A stretch of DNA of 64,000 bases from Symsagittifera roscoffensis (lineage: Eukaryota; Xenacoelomorpha; Acoela; Convolutidae). Each line of letters begins with the position of its first letter. The first letter of the stretch is position 1. The notes beneath the pieces are model-generated. The model searched no databases and had not been told where the DNA came from. It saw only the letters and a list, made by a program, of their open reading frames with translations. Positions 46,720-59,633 of the stretch are shown in pieces. The position numbers were made by a program, and so were the translations under genes. The stretch covers positions 45,681,225 to 45,745,224 of the forward strand of contig NC_087066.1 in assembly GCF_963678635.1 (NCBI RefSeq), given 5' to 3'.

Positions 46720-49177
46720 GCAGCAGAGAACTACTCCTTAAGAAATTCCTTTTCGAACAAACTCGAGACAGCTTTTTGAAATTCAAAAAAATATATTAAT
46801 ATTAGGATCTGTGAGTTTTTTTCAGAATAGTTTCCAACCTCAAAAAGCCAGAGACAATGGGTATCTTTCAATAGAAACACAATTTCATTGTCTTCTACTT
46901 GACAGATATTCCTAGTAGGGTTCTTGCGATAAGTATCCCCTGCGCTAACAGTTGCCTACGATATTCCTCCACCTCGAGGTCTATTATACGGCTTTCTAAC
47001 TGACATTAGCTCATGAACTTAACTATTATCTATTATTATAAAAATATATAAAATTTCTGAAAGAATCGTTTTCTGCCTAAGTCCGCTAGTGAGATATACC
47101 CGTTTTGTCTAATAATCCACTAAATGTATGCCGAAACTTCAGTTTAAAGTTATCATCACTAAAATTAACGAAATCCTGTATTGAACTAAAGTGCTCAAAA
47201 ACTTATTAAATATCTTCAGTCCTTTTTTTCGAGGGGGTTAAGTGGTCAAATGTGCGATATAAGAGTACCTTAAATTGTATGATAAATTGAATTCTTTATC
47301 ACAATAAACCCAACCATTCACGCTTGTTGCTATTTATTCTAATCTTTCACCATTTATCGAGGCTTATTCTCAATTTTCCTTAATCTCAATTTAATTTTAC
47401 CCACCTTAACTTAACTTAAACCTAAATCAACCATCATTCAAGCTACCAATTACTGAAAATAAGGGAGGAAATAAATAAAACGAAGAAAGAAGGAACGGAT
47501 TTGGGTGTTTTTTACTAAATCATTACTTTTTTATGACACAGTTTGAGTATACTCCTAATAAACATAAAAAAACGCACCAAAACCAATCTTAAACGTTAAC
47601 CCCATATGACCAAACACCAAGTTTTAGTTTCAGCACAAAAATATTAGGTTTCACAACAAAAACTAAAGCAAGAACACTGACACATCCACCTTATATTGAT
47701 AAACTGGGTTTCATATGATAGCCTAAGCACTAGAAAATTGATTTTTACCAGCGAAAATTTTTGGTTTCAGTTTAGGTTTCAGTTATAGGGTCAAACGTTT
47801 TAGTTAAAATAAGTATAGTTTCCGGTCACAATTTTAAATTTATGTAATCGGATTCGGGTAAAACAGCGAAAGTTGAACTAGTGAAACCCAAAATTGGATA
47901 CCATAAGTCAAAAACCTGGTCTTAAATGGTAAGTTTTGTTAGTTTCAGGTTTCAAAACACAAAAATTGGGTTTTTGGTCTCAAAATTGAGCTCCGAACGC
48001 CAAATTTTGACTTTCTAGAGAAAACAAAATGTGTTAAAACCAACCAAACAAGTTTTAAAATTTGGTTCCTTAGGCTGAAACGTACGTTTCAGAATTGGTG
48101 TTTTTGGTTTCAGACCCAAAAATCTTGCTTCCCAAGTGAATTTTTTGTAAAATATTGAAAAATAATAGGAATCCTTAATGCATTAATCAATTTTTAAACT
48201 CGAAAAACTTCTAGAAGGTGTTAATTTAAGCCCTCATCTTTTTGGCACTTTTTTTGCTGGAATAGAACTATAATAAAGATATCAACCTAAATTTATAATC
48301 CCAACTTTCTAAAACCAAATGGTCAAACCATAGTTTCAGTTCTAGAAATCAAAGTTTCAGCCTCAAAAACTTAGGTTTCCGCAAACAAATTTGTGATATC
48401 GAAGTTACAAACCTGTTCATAATTCTAATTTACACTAGACCAGCTATCAAAAACCAACTTTTTATTTTCATGCATCGAGTTTGAGATAGTTTAAGGGTTT
48501 TAGGTTTGAGATTTCAAAAACTAGGTTTAAGATATCAAAAGATTCCTTTTTCTCAAAACTTTTTGAATGTTTCAGGTTAAAAAAAGCTTCAGGTTTCAGT
48601 TAAGTTTTCAGCGAACAAAAAGCTTGAAAAACTTAGAAAAAAATTTATAGAAATTTTTTTTTCCAAAGAAATTTTTTATTATGATTTTCTTATTTCATTA
48701 TTAATAACCTTTATTAATATTCAATAATTCCTAAGAGGTTTCCATTACTCTAAAATAAACTAATCAAATAGTACAACTTAGCATAAGAAAAAGAAAACAA
48801 ACACCGTGAAAACTAATGTCAACACACTCTAAAATTGTTGTCAGTACAATAACTTTAAAACTCAAATTAGGAAATAAAGTCTCTAACATCATATGGTATA
48901 TCACTAACACTAAACAAGATCAAATTAGTTTACTAGCAAACACCCTAATGACGATAAACACGAATTATACCACTTTTTTTGACAATATACTCCAGAAATT
49001 GACAAAATTCTGCAGCAAATAAAAATACCAAATCATATAATTTATATACCGCAAGAACGATTAATTGCTTCACTCCCGATTGCTTTACAACATCATAATA
49101 TACCCAAGCACAAAACTACTTGCATTTTAATCATTTTTTATTAGAAACACACATTTTTCCTCAACAAAATTTAAATC
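46720..49177 (+). other. Leader of the second element and a GTTTCAG-rich stretch
   Basis: Nothing coding is supported; a 68-codon frame at 48816-49022 is unremarkable. From about 47,600 to 48,620 the motif GTTTCAG and close variants (AGGTTTCAG, GGTTTCA) recur more than fifteen times without fixed spacing, which looks like a decayed short-period repeat. Confidence 0.45.
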
Positions 49178-49710
49178 AAAACAAGACTGCTCGTATCAGG
49201 GTAAAGGCCTGAATGTTCCGACTGCCTTTTAAGGTTTATGGAGCAGTAATAACATTAAAAAATTCAAGGAAATAAAACAAAATCAAAAAACAATTTCAAA
49301 AATTTGAAGTTTTTTACGAAAATCATCCCCCCACACGAATACAAAGTACAATAGGATAGATTTCGCTCCTTGTAACAAACCAATTATGGCAAATAAGCTT
49401 CTTTTAACCAATTTGGATTGATTTCTAAGACGGATTAAAGCTCCGCTTACGCGTTAATAGCGCGAAATATATCGCGCGTTAATTGTCCCAAATTGGCCAA
49501 AATGGCAATCTTTAAACCCCCATAACTTTACGAAAAATGATCACAGGTAATATATATTTTCAAATTTAAGCTTAAGACAACATATTGAGTGATATAGAAA
49601 AATTCCGTCAAAAATGGCTGGTTAAAAAGTCGAAATTTGTCTGAAGAAAAAAAAACCCACCCCGAGCACAAATATTCCGTTACTTTCGTCTCGAAAGTCG
49701 GAACAACAAG
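49178..49710. mobile_element. GCGCGA-hairpin repeat family, copy 2
   Basis: It matches 38322-38845 closely, including the exact hairpin GCGCGA-AATATA-TCGCGC at 49460-49477. It starts around AACAAGACTGCTCGTATCAGGG and ends GAAAGTCGGAACAACAAG. TGTTCCGAC near the left and GTCGGAACA at the right are exact inverted repeats. It is nested within the second LTR element, so it moved after that element inserted. Confidence 0.8.
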
Positions 49711-49929
49711 TTCATAAGAAAATTGTAAATATTCCTTATATTGTTTGTCATCACCTAGATAAATATTTAAAATACCCCAGAGATAACTTCTATCTTGAAA
49801 AAGCTTAAACAGCCTCATAGCACTATTGATCTATTTAATAAAAACTTGTATTCATTGAATCCAGCAAATCTTACTGTAATTTAAATACAATTATTTCAGT
49901 CCTTACAATTGATCAGTACACAACACATC

Positions 49930-51046
49930 CAAACCCTTCATATATTGTTAACAAAATTTTCAGTGAATTAAACAAAACGGCAAACATAATAGCATACCCA
50001 GATTTAGCTCTCGAAAAGTTTACCGGCTCAGATCCAAATGAAGATGCAAGAGATTTTTTTGATATAGTAGAGAAAAATATAGCATTTTCCCTAGGCACTA
50101 GACCAGCAGACGCAAGTGACGAACAGGACGCATATGATAACAGACAAAGAGCCTTATTTGGTTTTATCAGGGATTAGCAGCACATTTACCTTGGAACGAG
50201 ATAAGTGATCAATTCATAGATAGATTCACTGATGATAAGGATAAGTATAGGAGACGAATAGAAGCAGAAAACATAAAAAGACAACCTGATGAATTTATTA
50301 AAAGCTACATACATAGTTTAAGCACCGCAGTAGACCGTGGATAGCCTAATCCAACTTTTAAAGATGATCAAAGAACAGCAAAGAAAATTGAATTCTTTGT
50401 ACGCGGCTTAAGCCCGCCAGGCTTGAAAGAAAAGGCTCATCAATTCCTAATTGAGAATCCACCCGCAACATGGCACAAATTAAAAGATCATATTGCAACA
50501 AAAGACTTAAGTTTTGCAGTAAGTAGTGAGTTTATCGGAACAGCATCCAGTAGCATAAATAATAAATTGGAAATAGAAGGAATAAAGCATCAACTTAAAG
50601 ATTTAACAGGTATAATGAAGGATCATAATATAAACGCAGCTTATAATCCACATGAGCATAGAAACAAACAAAACAACCCAATTTTTGTTTGCAAATGGTT
50701 TTGCATGTCAGGCCATACAATAAGACATTGCTTTAAATTTAACAATCAACAGGAGCAAAATTATGACTCGCCTCAATTAAGAGAGAATTCATACAGAAGT
50801 TACCATAACTATAGCAAGAATAGGTCAAGAGTAGACAACAATTTCAATGACATAAATCACCAACAAGAATTCAGGCATTTGTCAAACTTCAAGGAAAGTT
50901 CTCAATCGCGTGACAGGTCTAACAGTGAAAAACCCTTCAACGAAAATAACGATTATCCTGAACCTTACCAAATCCACAACTTTAGTGATGATGACATTCC
51001 AGGAGATTTTACCGACAATGAGTGTGAATTTGTTAATTTAAACTAG
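49930..51046 (+). pseudogene. Broken gag of the second element
   Basis: The first frame (to a TAG near 50176) reads a capsid-like segment with FTGSDPNEDARDFFDIV and YDNRQRALFGF; the next frame continues with LAAHLPWNEISDQFIDRF. That frame is interrupted by a TAG near 50343 and then stays open to 51046 (FFVRGLSPPGLKEKAHQFL). A zinc knuckle is present but damaged: CKWFCMSGHTIRHC has the second Cys one position late. The protein then becomes Asn/Ser/Arg-rich and acidic. The stops and frameshift make it non-functional. It is a different Gag lineage from the giant element. Confidence 0.75.
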
Positions 51047-51085
51047 ATCAGTCTCCGTCTGAACCAAAATTACAATTATACATTA

Positions 51086-51773
51086 ACTTATACCAACATC
51101 CCGTCGGAGACAGAAATAAAAATAACGGTCTGGAAACCCAATTTCTACTAGACACTGGAGCAACATGTTCGCTTATTAATTTTGACAGTTATGAACAATA
51201 TTGAAAAATACAGCCTCTACAGCTGAATAAACCTAGATCAAACACAGTTGCTGTTAATGGAGAAAAACTTAAACTTTTAAGTTATACTAATTTTGACTCA
51301 ACTTTTGGTACAAACACTGAATAATCCGGTAAAAATCAAAGCATGGATTTTAGCCGAGAACGGATGCGATCTAAATATTTTAGGAATGGATTTCGATTCT
51401 CACAACATTAAATCAATAAACTTTCCATATTTAAACTTAGAATTAAAAAAATACCCAGATATAACAGTTCCTATTAGTGTTTTAAGAAGCAAAATTTTTC
51501 CATATCTAAGCTTTTATCAAAATGTACTTCTGGATAAAAAAAAATAAGTATTGCACCAAAATCATCCCACGTAAATTCAATTTCTCCAGCAGGCATAGTT
51601 TTCAAAGTAGGAACATCATTTAGAACTGATAAATCCTTAGAACAAAAAGGCATTAATGCAAAAAGCATTTATTGTAGGAATGAAATTAAGTCAATGCCTA
51701 TCGTACTAAAAAATTCCAGAGAATCAAAAGTAGATATAATCAAAGGTGTAATGGGCCAAACGTTTGAAACATA
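51086..51773 (+). pseudogene. Broken protease and start of pol, second element
   Basis: LLDTGATCS near 51145 is the aspartic protease active site, and a later frame has NILGMDF near 51375, the matching C-terminal protease motif. There is a TGA near 51202 and a frame change near 51290. From 51545 to 51773 the frame reads IYCRNE and IIKGVMGQ, as expected of the segment before reverse transcriptase, and then stops. The RT that should follow is absent. Confidence 0.7.
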
Positions 51774-52228
51774 GAAAAAAAAACCCATTTCTTCCTACTT
51801 TAAAAAATTTATAAATGTGAAATTTTCATTAAAGCTTTTATAACGCTTAAAGTTTTTTTGAAGTTTACCTAATATTTTGTATACTGAGCAGTAAACTTAA
51901 TTTAATATTACTAAAAAATAACATTACGAATATTATCCTACAAATATACTACAATGAATAGCGGTTCTGTATGATACCCAAAAGGATATGCCAAAATCCA
52001 TGAACACGGATTTAATTCTTTACCGAGATCGAAAACAGTCAAGTACGCTAACAATTTTGGACCATCCTCAAAATCAAACAAAGATAGAGGGATCGGAACC
52101 CAATGGCTCAGACAAAAAAGTTTTCGACTTCAAGATAATTGCAAAAAAATGCAAAAGGCCAGGAGTTTAAAATATTACAGTTTTACGAGTCTATAATAAT
52201 TTCATTTTCAGGCGGTTTTATTAACTGA

Positions 52229-52504
52229 GTATTCAGTATTACACTTGAGGGAATGTCAAATTACCCTACGTACAATAACGAGAATTCATAGATTGAAACC
52301 TTTGATAAAAGATCTAGCCAATGTAAAATTGTAACAAACTCATTCTGCGAAGTTAATTTTAACTATCGGATTCCTCTAAGGGCCCAAGTAGGGACTAATG
52401 ACCTTAATTATTACCTTTGTAGTTTTCAAGTTACAAAATGCAAACTAGAAGAAATTCATCAAAGAGGGAAATATCACCTCCTTCCTTCTCAACACATTGA
52501 GTAA
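52229..52504 (+). pseudogene. Cys-containing broken ORF in the second element
   Basis: The frame is open apart from one TAG near 52289 and reads a polar, Cys-bearing protein (CKIVTNSFCEVNF, YYLCSFQVTKC). It could be a remnant of an envelope or accessory protein. TTTTCAG just upstream (near 52211) resembles a splice acceptor. No family recognised. Confidence 0.35.
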
Positions 52505-53430
52505 AATTTTCATCATTATTCTTTATCATAAAATGGGCGAAAAACGTTTTTCGATCCGACCCGCCGAAGATTTATGCCAGCATTTGTTGGTGGCTTTATG
52601 TACCTTTTTTAAAATTATGGTACCATATTTTTTCAACAACGCAAATGCTTGTTTGTGGCTGTATGCAGCCTTTGAGACTCTTATGATTCGCTCCTCACAA
52701 TTTGGCCAAAATATCAATTTGGTAGTTTAAAATCCACAACATGCAGGCATTTAAACCCTTAAATAAAACAAACTTCCGAAGCAACACTTTGAACGGCATC
52801 ATTATTATGATTGCTTATATAAGATTTTACATCCCTAAAATCAGATCAATTTTTCTTTACTAAAACTGTTAACATGGATTGGTGCAGGGGATTAAAACCA
52901 AAGAGAAACTAATACACTTATCTTTTTGAATATTATACAGTTTGCAATTTGTCTGTTGATTTTTCCTTTTCTTCGATATTTCATTTTGATTTGATTCTAA
53001 TTCAAATTTTTTCTAATTCTTATCAAAAATTGAAACAAAAATTGCTGGTTATGACAACCAGGTTGACATACATTTAAAATTAGGGGTTAATTAATGCCCA
53101 AATTTCCATTTTTACTTTAACAACATAATTTTAATATCTGAGTTTAACTCAGTGTCGTTTAATGCTTTATTCCTGTGGTTTATAAGCACCATGATCGTCT
53201 TTCTTAATCTGTATTCCTGTGGTTAATAAACACCATGATCGTCTTTCTTCATTTGTTTTCCGTGGTGGGTTTGTGTGAAACCACAAGATTATATTTTCCA
53301 CCCTTTATATATACAATTTTACACTTTTATAAATGATCTTCATTGTTCAAATATTTGATAATAAGCCTTAGTATCCGAAAGTAATTCGATATTTTGAATA
53401 TTTACTTATTTTATATTGATGTTTAGGAAA
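52505..53430. other. Spacer in the second element
   Basis: No coding sequence is supported. A near-direct repeat around TTCCTGTGGTTTATAAGCACC / TTCCTGTGGTTAATAAACACC lies at 53170-53240 with ATGATCGTCTTTCTT after each. Confidence 0.45.
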
Positions 53431-54102
53431 ATGGAACATGACCCAATTTTGAATTGGAACTGCCAAAATGCTGACCCAGCACCCGAGTAGTTTAAAAGAA
53501 AATTGCCTTTCAGAAAGAAGCAACGAAAGTCTGTAGTTGTACAATCCTTGTCAATTGACGACGGGTTAAATAAGAACCCTCGGAGTTTCCTCAGTTTGAA
53601 TCAAAGATTGGAACTGCAGAAGAGCAGAGAAGCCAAATTGTATACTGAAAACCCAAAATTTATAACGAGTTTGAAGTATTCAATAAAACAAAACTACAAT
53701 AGATGGAAACTGCCATCGTTTATTGAAGTCGTCAGCTCAACGACAATGGAAAAGGCGATGATACTTGTCGAGTTTATAGGCCAACAAGAGGTGGTGATAA
53801 AGGATGAAAACAACTTCTGGAAATTGAAGAAGAGAGAAGAGCAAGGCTACATCCTGAAAGCAAGGGGAACGCAAGGTACCATACCGTTTGAGGGAACAAC
53901 TGCCTTCCTGAACTAAATAAAACCCAAACAGGAAAAAACGATATTCAAGAGCTTACGGACGGGATGAGCAGACTGCGAATCAAGAACAAAATAATAAAAA
54001 AAAGAAAATCCTTAAGTTGCAACAAAAACTCGAGGCTTCACAGAAGAAGATAGCGATTCTTAGATCGTACAATTTGGAGCTAGAAGCCGGAAGGAAGCTC
54101 TA
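53431..54102 (+). pseudogene. Accessory-like ORF of the second element, broken
   Basis: An ATG at 53431 opens a frame (MEHDPILNWNCQNADPAPE) that meets a TAG at 53488-53490, then is open to 53916 with a basic start (FRKKQRKSV) and a mixed alpha/beta-looking body (LVEFIGQQEVVIKDENNFW). After a frame shift a coiled-coil-like segment (LQQKLEASQKKIAIL) runs to a TAG near 54102. Codon content is less AT-extreme than the surroundings, suggesting a once-real gene. TTTAG before the ATG may be a splice acceptor. Function unknown. Confidence 0.45.
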
Positions 54103-54247
54103 GACGAAATTTAGAGCTATTGAGAACAAAAACCTTATATTAATTTGAGTCCATTAACCTAACCTATCTACATAACTTTTTCATTTGATGTTCTTTTTCA
54201 ATGTTATAACTTTAGTATTTAATCATTAAAAGGTTTAAATTTTCACC

Positions 54248-54553
54248 ATGGTAACTGTAAAAATTGAACAGCTTAATTTTTTTAAAAAAGGGGTAAGTTG
54301 TAGTATTGAAAATACTACACAGACAAAAGACCATTGTCTTTATTGTTTATTTAACGACCCAATACTAAATTGGAGCGTGCCATTTAAATTAAAGCCTCTT
54401 TTCACTAAATCAGATATTGACTGATTTACTCTTATTAGAACTATAAAACCTGGTTTTGGAAATCCACTACTTGTTAAATACTTGTCCAATTTTTCTCATT
54501 TTATCATGCTCACTATTTTAAAAAGGCGGCGATTATTAACACGTCCCTTTTAA
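54248..54553 (+). pseudogene. Small ORF with one internal TGA, second element
   Basis: From the ATG at 54248, 58 codons run to TGA at 54422-54424, and the same frame stays open for 42 more codons to 54553. It contains DPILNW, also present at the start of the ORF at 53431. It looks like a small accessory gene with a single nonsense change. Function unknown. Confidence 0.35.
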
Positions 54554-54894
54554 CTTTAACTTGAAACAAAATGGATAAATATTTAGCAGTCCTGCCGGCT
54601 GCACTGAAATTCTCATTGTTTGATTAAACAGAGATGCATCTGCAATATGATGCATCAGAGAGATTAATATGAATTTTTAACCAGGCAAAACTGAAGGCTG
54701 CGGTTTTAATCAAAGAGGACTAATAAATTAAAGATATTTGATTTGAAAAAATCAAATAAAAACTAGTTGAAAATTCCCTTATAAGAAAAGGAGAACAAAG
54801 GAGCAGGTGAAACCTGAATAAAAAAAATTGAATCAGCCGCCAGTTTATGCTTACGAGCAAAAGGACTGGCCTGAAATCTTCAGTGTTTCAGTTT

Positions 54895-55456
54895 GCTCAG
54901 TAAGCAGCAAGTTAGATCTCTTCAATCAGACCTTTTCAAAAAAAAAATAATTTTTCTTTTCTGCCCTTACAATAAAATTAAATTAGCCTTTTTTCACAAA
55001 TAAAATAAATAGAGAATAAATTCTCATTTAAAGTTCGATAAAATTATAAATCGAGATACTCGAGATACCCACACCTGAGGAAGTCTGGACTACAAGTACC
55101 CAAAGGACTACGGCAAAGACGATACTGACGACCAAACCAGAAGTGCCGAAGTGGACACAATCAAGGGCGACCCAAGAATACTAATCAGCCATCGACCTTA
55201 GTAGGAAGACAAAATATTGATGAAAAAAATAAGATTAACTCAACCTCCCCTCATAGGTATATTTCTTTAAGCTGTTCGATTCGTTTATATAATCTAATAA
55301 CCCAGTGCTTTGTATTAAACCAACTAATTAATTCTTACCTTTTCTAACTATTGTTTCTACTCTAACTTTTGTCAAGACAACTTGACGATCTTAGGCGAGA
55401 CTTATAACTTAGGATAAAAGTACTAAGCATTCAACCAGCAATGAGCGCTTAGTAAA
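54895..55456 (+). repeat. Right LTR of the second element
   Basis: It matches the left LTR at about 97 percent by eye, and begins with TG if the T at 54894 is counted. It is followed by GTCACTATACC, with no matching duplicate on the left side. Confidence 0.85.
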
Positions 55457-57134
55457 GTCACTATACCATCTGCAAAAAATGACGTCAACATAGATTTTGA
55501 ACTATTAGGTTGCTGGAAGCTATCAAGGCTGCCCTGTCTGAATATCAGGCAAAGCTCCAATTTCTACTATTGCACAAAATTGATATTTAGCATTTTTATA
55601 ACAACATGACCAAATTACTTGACTTAGATCAGTTCGATCAGCGTTTAAACTTCTGATCAGCGTTTATGACTGAAGGAAATACGATCAGATATGTGTGTAA
55701 GGGTTTGGCTCCGTAGGTCTCAATTTTTTTTGGCAAGGCGTCCTTTGATTCAGGTCGGGGGGGATTTACTTATACCTTTTTGACGTGATGGTTAACTGTT
55801 ACCTTGGGTTATTTTTGAGAACATAAATAACTTTCATTCAAACTCTAATTTGAATGATATGCAACCTATTTGCCTTTTGACGACCTCTCACATTTGTCCG
55901 TGTTAAGCATTATCTTGAAAACTAGTTTATTTATTATATTTATTTATACTGAGTTATTCATTTGTAATAAATGGAGAAAGTACAACCAAAGAGTCTTTTA
56001 GAAGAGGGGGATTAAACACGCTTCTTCGGTTGCATAGTGCATCATCGTCATCTGAGGATCCCCCCTACCCCCGATGGGCAGGAAAAACTGCAGGTGAACA
56101 AACTGGCCCTCCTCTGTTGCAGCCTAAATGCAACAAAGCGCCCTTTATTTTACTTTTTTTTCTACTTTTACTCAATTCGCAGTTTAATTTTGTATATTAA
56201 AAAGAAACCATTGTACGGCACAAAATCCATATTTTTGAAAAAACCTCATTTAACTTTCGGCCGAACAACCTCAAAACTTTTCCTGAGGCTCATTTGGCGC
56301 CAATACATACTACAACTGAGTCAGAACTAAGCTTTTGGTTCGACAAAATTTTTCTAAACTTTTGATTATTGTTTCAATTTTTTTCGAAAATCTTTTCGGT
56401 AAATTTTTCATATTTTGTTATGTGTTAATGTTATCAACAAATAGTTTCAAGTCAACTGTTTGGTTTCTATTCGCAAAAAGTCAAAATTTGATTTTGAGTT
56501 TTGCGAAGAGCTTGAAGGTATTATTAATAATTTTTCGAGATCAACTGAGTATATAACTTTTATGAGTTTGCCTAAAGTTCCAAATAGCTGTTTTAGAAGT
56601 TTTCAAAGCCGCTCCACATTCTTCAAGCTTTTTTCGAGTTACCAAGTACTCCGATTTACTTAACCAGCTATGCAGATTTTAAAAAGAAACATCAGAAAAC
56701 TCAAAACAATTTTACTTACATTGGGGGAGGCATCTTATAAAACTTTCAGTGCAATTAGATTGAAAAGTATCCGAACGGATATTTCAGCAACTCCATTTAT
56801 CGTTTTTCTGGCTCAAAAATCAATTAGACCCTAATTCAGGGTGCATCCGAACTCAGAACAAATATTCATTTTTATCCGTAGAAACATGGTTTATGAAATC
56901 AGTTTTCTGAGAGCAAAAATGCTCAAGTGGAGTTCATAGTCAATTTTAAAAGTAAAAAAAATAGTTTTCCAATATTCAAACTCAAATGACCGCATAACGA
57001 AAGTTGACTTAATCCAGCCAATCGGAATTCATGAAACTTTTTTTGAAAAATAGAGCAAAATTGATCGAAAGACTGGTCAACTGAAAACAGCTAATAAACA
57101 ACAGATGACTAATTGAGCAACGATAACTGGCTGT
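55457..57134. other. Intergenic DNA, nothing recognised
   Basis: Frames at 56037-56663 are low-complexity Phe/Leu/Ser-rich and overlap each other; I do not consider them genes. Confidence 0.45.
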
Positions 57135-57870
57135 TGCGCAAGTAGCACAAAATGTTCCGACAAATTCTTCAAAATTACATGATAGTTACTTTTTCAAATT
57201 AGTGTTTTTTTTTGTGCGCGGCGTTGTGAAAACCTGAAATTTAAGCTCATTTGAAAATCTCAGTAAGATCAGCAACGGCTTTTGTCAAATAAGACTAGAA
57301 CCAAATTTCAAAAAAATCTAATTTTTTTAAAATTGTTTTTGCAGCATTTGTCTTGAATTTTTGAAGTTTTTTATTCAAAAAATGTAGCTGAGACATTTCA
57401 AAAATATAGTTAACTAGAGTTAAACTAAGTGTCGCGGCTTATTTTTTTTATAAAATGCCTGCTTGTTTTTTACTCGCACTAAAATTACTAAAAATTAAAA
57501 AATTGGAGTAAATTTTTGAACCTTTTTCAATGTCGATAGAATCAGGATTGAAAGGACTTTAATAAGTTAAATCAATCTCTCCATTACGATGATTATTTGG
57601 AGTAAAAGATTTTGGTTGAAAAAAATGTAAGCCTTCTCACGCAATTTTTGCTTGAGTTTAGATCAAAAAATAAAAATTTCAACCAGAATTTTTCGACCTG
57701 AATTTCAAAAAATTAAAAATCTATCAAACCACGACTAAAAAAGTTTTAATATGATACATCACTCAACCCATTCCAAAAATTATTTGTGGCACCTCTTTTT
57801 TGCCTAGAAAAAAAAGCTAAAACACGCCCGAATACAAAGTTTCTCCCCGTTTTTCAAATGGTCGGAACAT
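57135..57870 (+). mobile_element. GTTCCGAC-family element, copy E
   Basis: It opens GCAAGTAGCACAAAATGTTCCGAC and closes AAATGGTCGGAACATT, an inverted match of ATGTTCCGAC. Family blocks GCGGCTTATTTTT and ACGATGATTATTTGG are inside, and the 3' block occurs twice (near 57590 and 57775), so this copy carries an internal duplication. About 735 bp. Confidence 0.7.
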
Positions 57871-57942
57871 TGAGGCTATTCCAAATTATATCATCTAAAG
57901 CTTGAATTGCAGTAATTTCAAATTCTGCTGATTTTAGTAACA

Positions 57943-58430
57943 AACAAGAATGATCGTATATTAAGACAAAAACTCGGAATCTTCTGACTGCTCTTTAAGG
58001 CCAATTTTTAAAAAAAATTGGCTGAAAACTTGACAAAAACGAAAACGAACAGGACCTTTTTCCTTTTTTTGCCTGATCAGTTCCCTCAAAAGCTAGTCTA
58101 AACTACAAGAGAATGTAATTAGCGTCAAGTATCCTAATTGAAAGACTAAAAAATTAGCCTGAGTTCAAATTGGAATGCATTAAAACGCTGCTTACGCTTG
58201 TAATAAGAACGCAAACTATCGCCTATTACTTAATCCAAACTAGTCATATTAGCAAATTTCAAAACCCCATAGTTTTACTATTTATGTTTTTAAATTTGAG
58301 CTCAGGAAAACAATATCTTTCAGATGCTAGCAAAAATTCCTCAAACATGCATAGTTGAAGATGCAAAATTGACCGAATAAAAAACACCCCAAAGTAAAAA
58401 AAGTTAATTCGAAGGTCGGAACAACAAGCA
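57943..58430. mobile_element. GCGCGA-hairpin repeat family, copy 3 (diverged)
   Basis: It follows the order of the copies at 38322 and 49178 (ACAAGAATGATCGTAT, CTGACTGCTCTTTAAGGCC, GCTTACGCTTGTAATA, ACCCCATAGTTTTAC) and ends GAAGGTCGGAACAACAAGC. The palindromic core is mutated here. Confidence 0.6.
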
Positions 58431-59633
58431 TCAATAAAACAAAGTTTCTATGTATTTTTTAATTGCAAAAACATCGATTGACCAGCTATATTGAAAAATG
58501 TCAAAGAAAAATAACAGCACCGCAAACAGCTACAACCCAAATTTAGTTTCGTTTGCTGAAGAACAATTTTGACATCAAAAAATGCTGATTTCATAAAAAA
58601 CGTAAGTGGTCGGGTCGTCGAAAATTGTTAGAAAATTGTTTTGTCTCCCGAAATTTGAAAACTTGGCCGTTAACTAAGTCGATTAAAAAAACGGTTACGC
58701 CCCCCCCCCCCCCATTCTGCCGAACATACGTGTGTTTTTTTACCGATTTCATTAACAAACTATGTATTTTAAGAATTCTAAGGCGATTCTGCAACAAGGA
58801 AGCTTTCTTTGTTCTCATTTTGTTCTTTCGTTTTCTTTGGTCGTTCCGAAAAACAAAATTTTAGAATGTTTAACGACTTGTTTCTGGATTCCAGAGACCA
58901 ACACACACCAAATTGTGCGCTTATCTAGTTCACAGTTTAGCCTCGTATTGTTGGCAAAAAAACAACATAAAGACTTCTCCCTCCATCTAAATAGCTTGTT
59001 GTGATCGTAATTGTTTCAACCTAAATACTTTTGTGCTTCTTAATAAAACTTCGTATTATTTGCAGTAGTTACTATGAGAATTTTTGATATAATTTGTGTT
59101 TTCCTAAAAAGCTATTTGCTGCTTCCCGGTTGGCTAACGCGTCTGGTATCGCGACAACTCGAAATAAAAAACAACTCGCTTCAGCCCCGGAATTTTTATG
59201 ATGGAGAAACCGAAATCTGGAAAAATCGCGAAAACTTCGATGAACGCAATCAAATTTAGAACATTTATTTCAATATTGGCCGAGCTCAAAATCAGCAGAT
59301 TACTCAATTGGGCTGGCAATCGGGCAAATAGGAACTCTTATGGTTTTCTGCTATTCTCATTGGTTGAAAGTTGTCTATCATTTGGTCAATCTATAATGAG
59401 AAAATCCATAACTAACTTACCAACTTTCCAAAGCCAATTTACCAAAGCCAATTTTCCGACAAATATCCGAATGAGAGGTCGAATATTTTTATCGGCAGTT
59501 TGGAAACTGCAAAAGTAAAGCAGCAACAATAAGTCAGAAAATATTTAATCAAAGTTGCATGACGAAAGTTTAGACTTGGGAATTATAGAGGGATGGGATA
59601 AAACTAGGAATACAAACTGGCTAAACTGCTCAC
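58431..59633. other. Intergenic DNA with poly-C run and repeat R3 copy
   Basis: A C run lies near 58699-58713 and repeat R3 follows. Several overlapping frames are open here, but none has a recognisable product. The following cystatin exon should lie in this region or further left on the minus strand; it was not found with confidence. Confidence 0.45.
58780..58950 (+). repeat. Dispersed repeat R3, copy 2
   Basis: It matches 5866-6025 (CTTTCTTTGTTCTCATTTTG, ACGACTTGTTTCTGGATTCC, ACACACACCAAATTG). Both copies lie a few hundred bases downstream of a homopolymer G or C run. Confidence 0.65.

Larger units (their letters stand above)
46152..55456 (+). mobile_element. Second LTR retroelement, defective, lacking RT, RNase H and integrase
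   Basis: Two direct repeats of about 556 and 562 bp bracket 8.2 kb. They differ by about 15 substitutions plus small indels, so it is clearly older than the giant element. The primer-binding site follows the left LTR. Inside are broken gag, protease and pol-N-terminal remains (49930-51773) and several short broken ORFs toward the 3' end, but no RT, RNase H or integrase motif. A GCGCGA-hairpin element has inserted at 49178-49710. No convincing target duplication was found. Confidence 0.8.

Noticed and set aside
59470..59516. Possible second cystatin exon after CTTTTGCAG on the minus strand
   Set aside because: In the required phase the frame meets a stop after five codons, and other phases do not resemble a cystatin C-terminal half.
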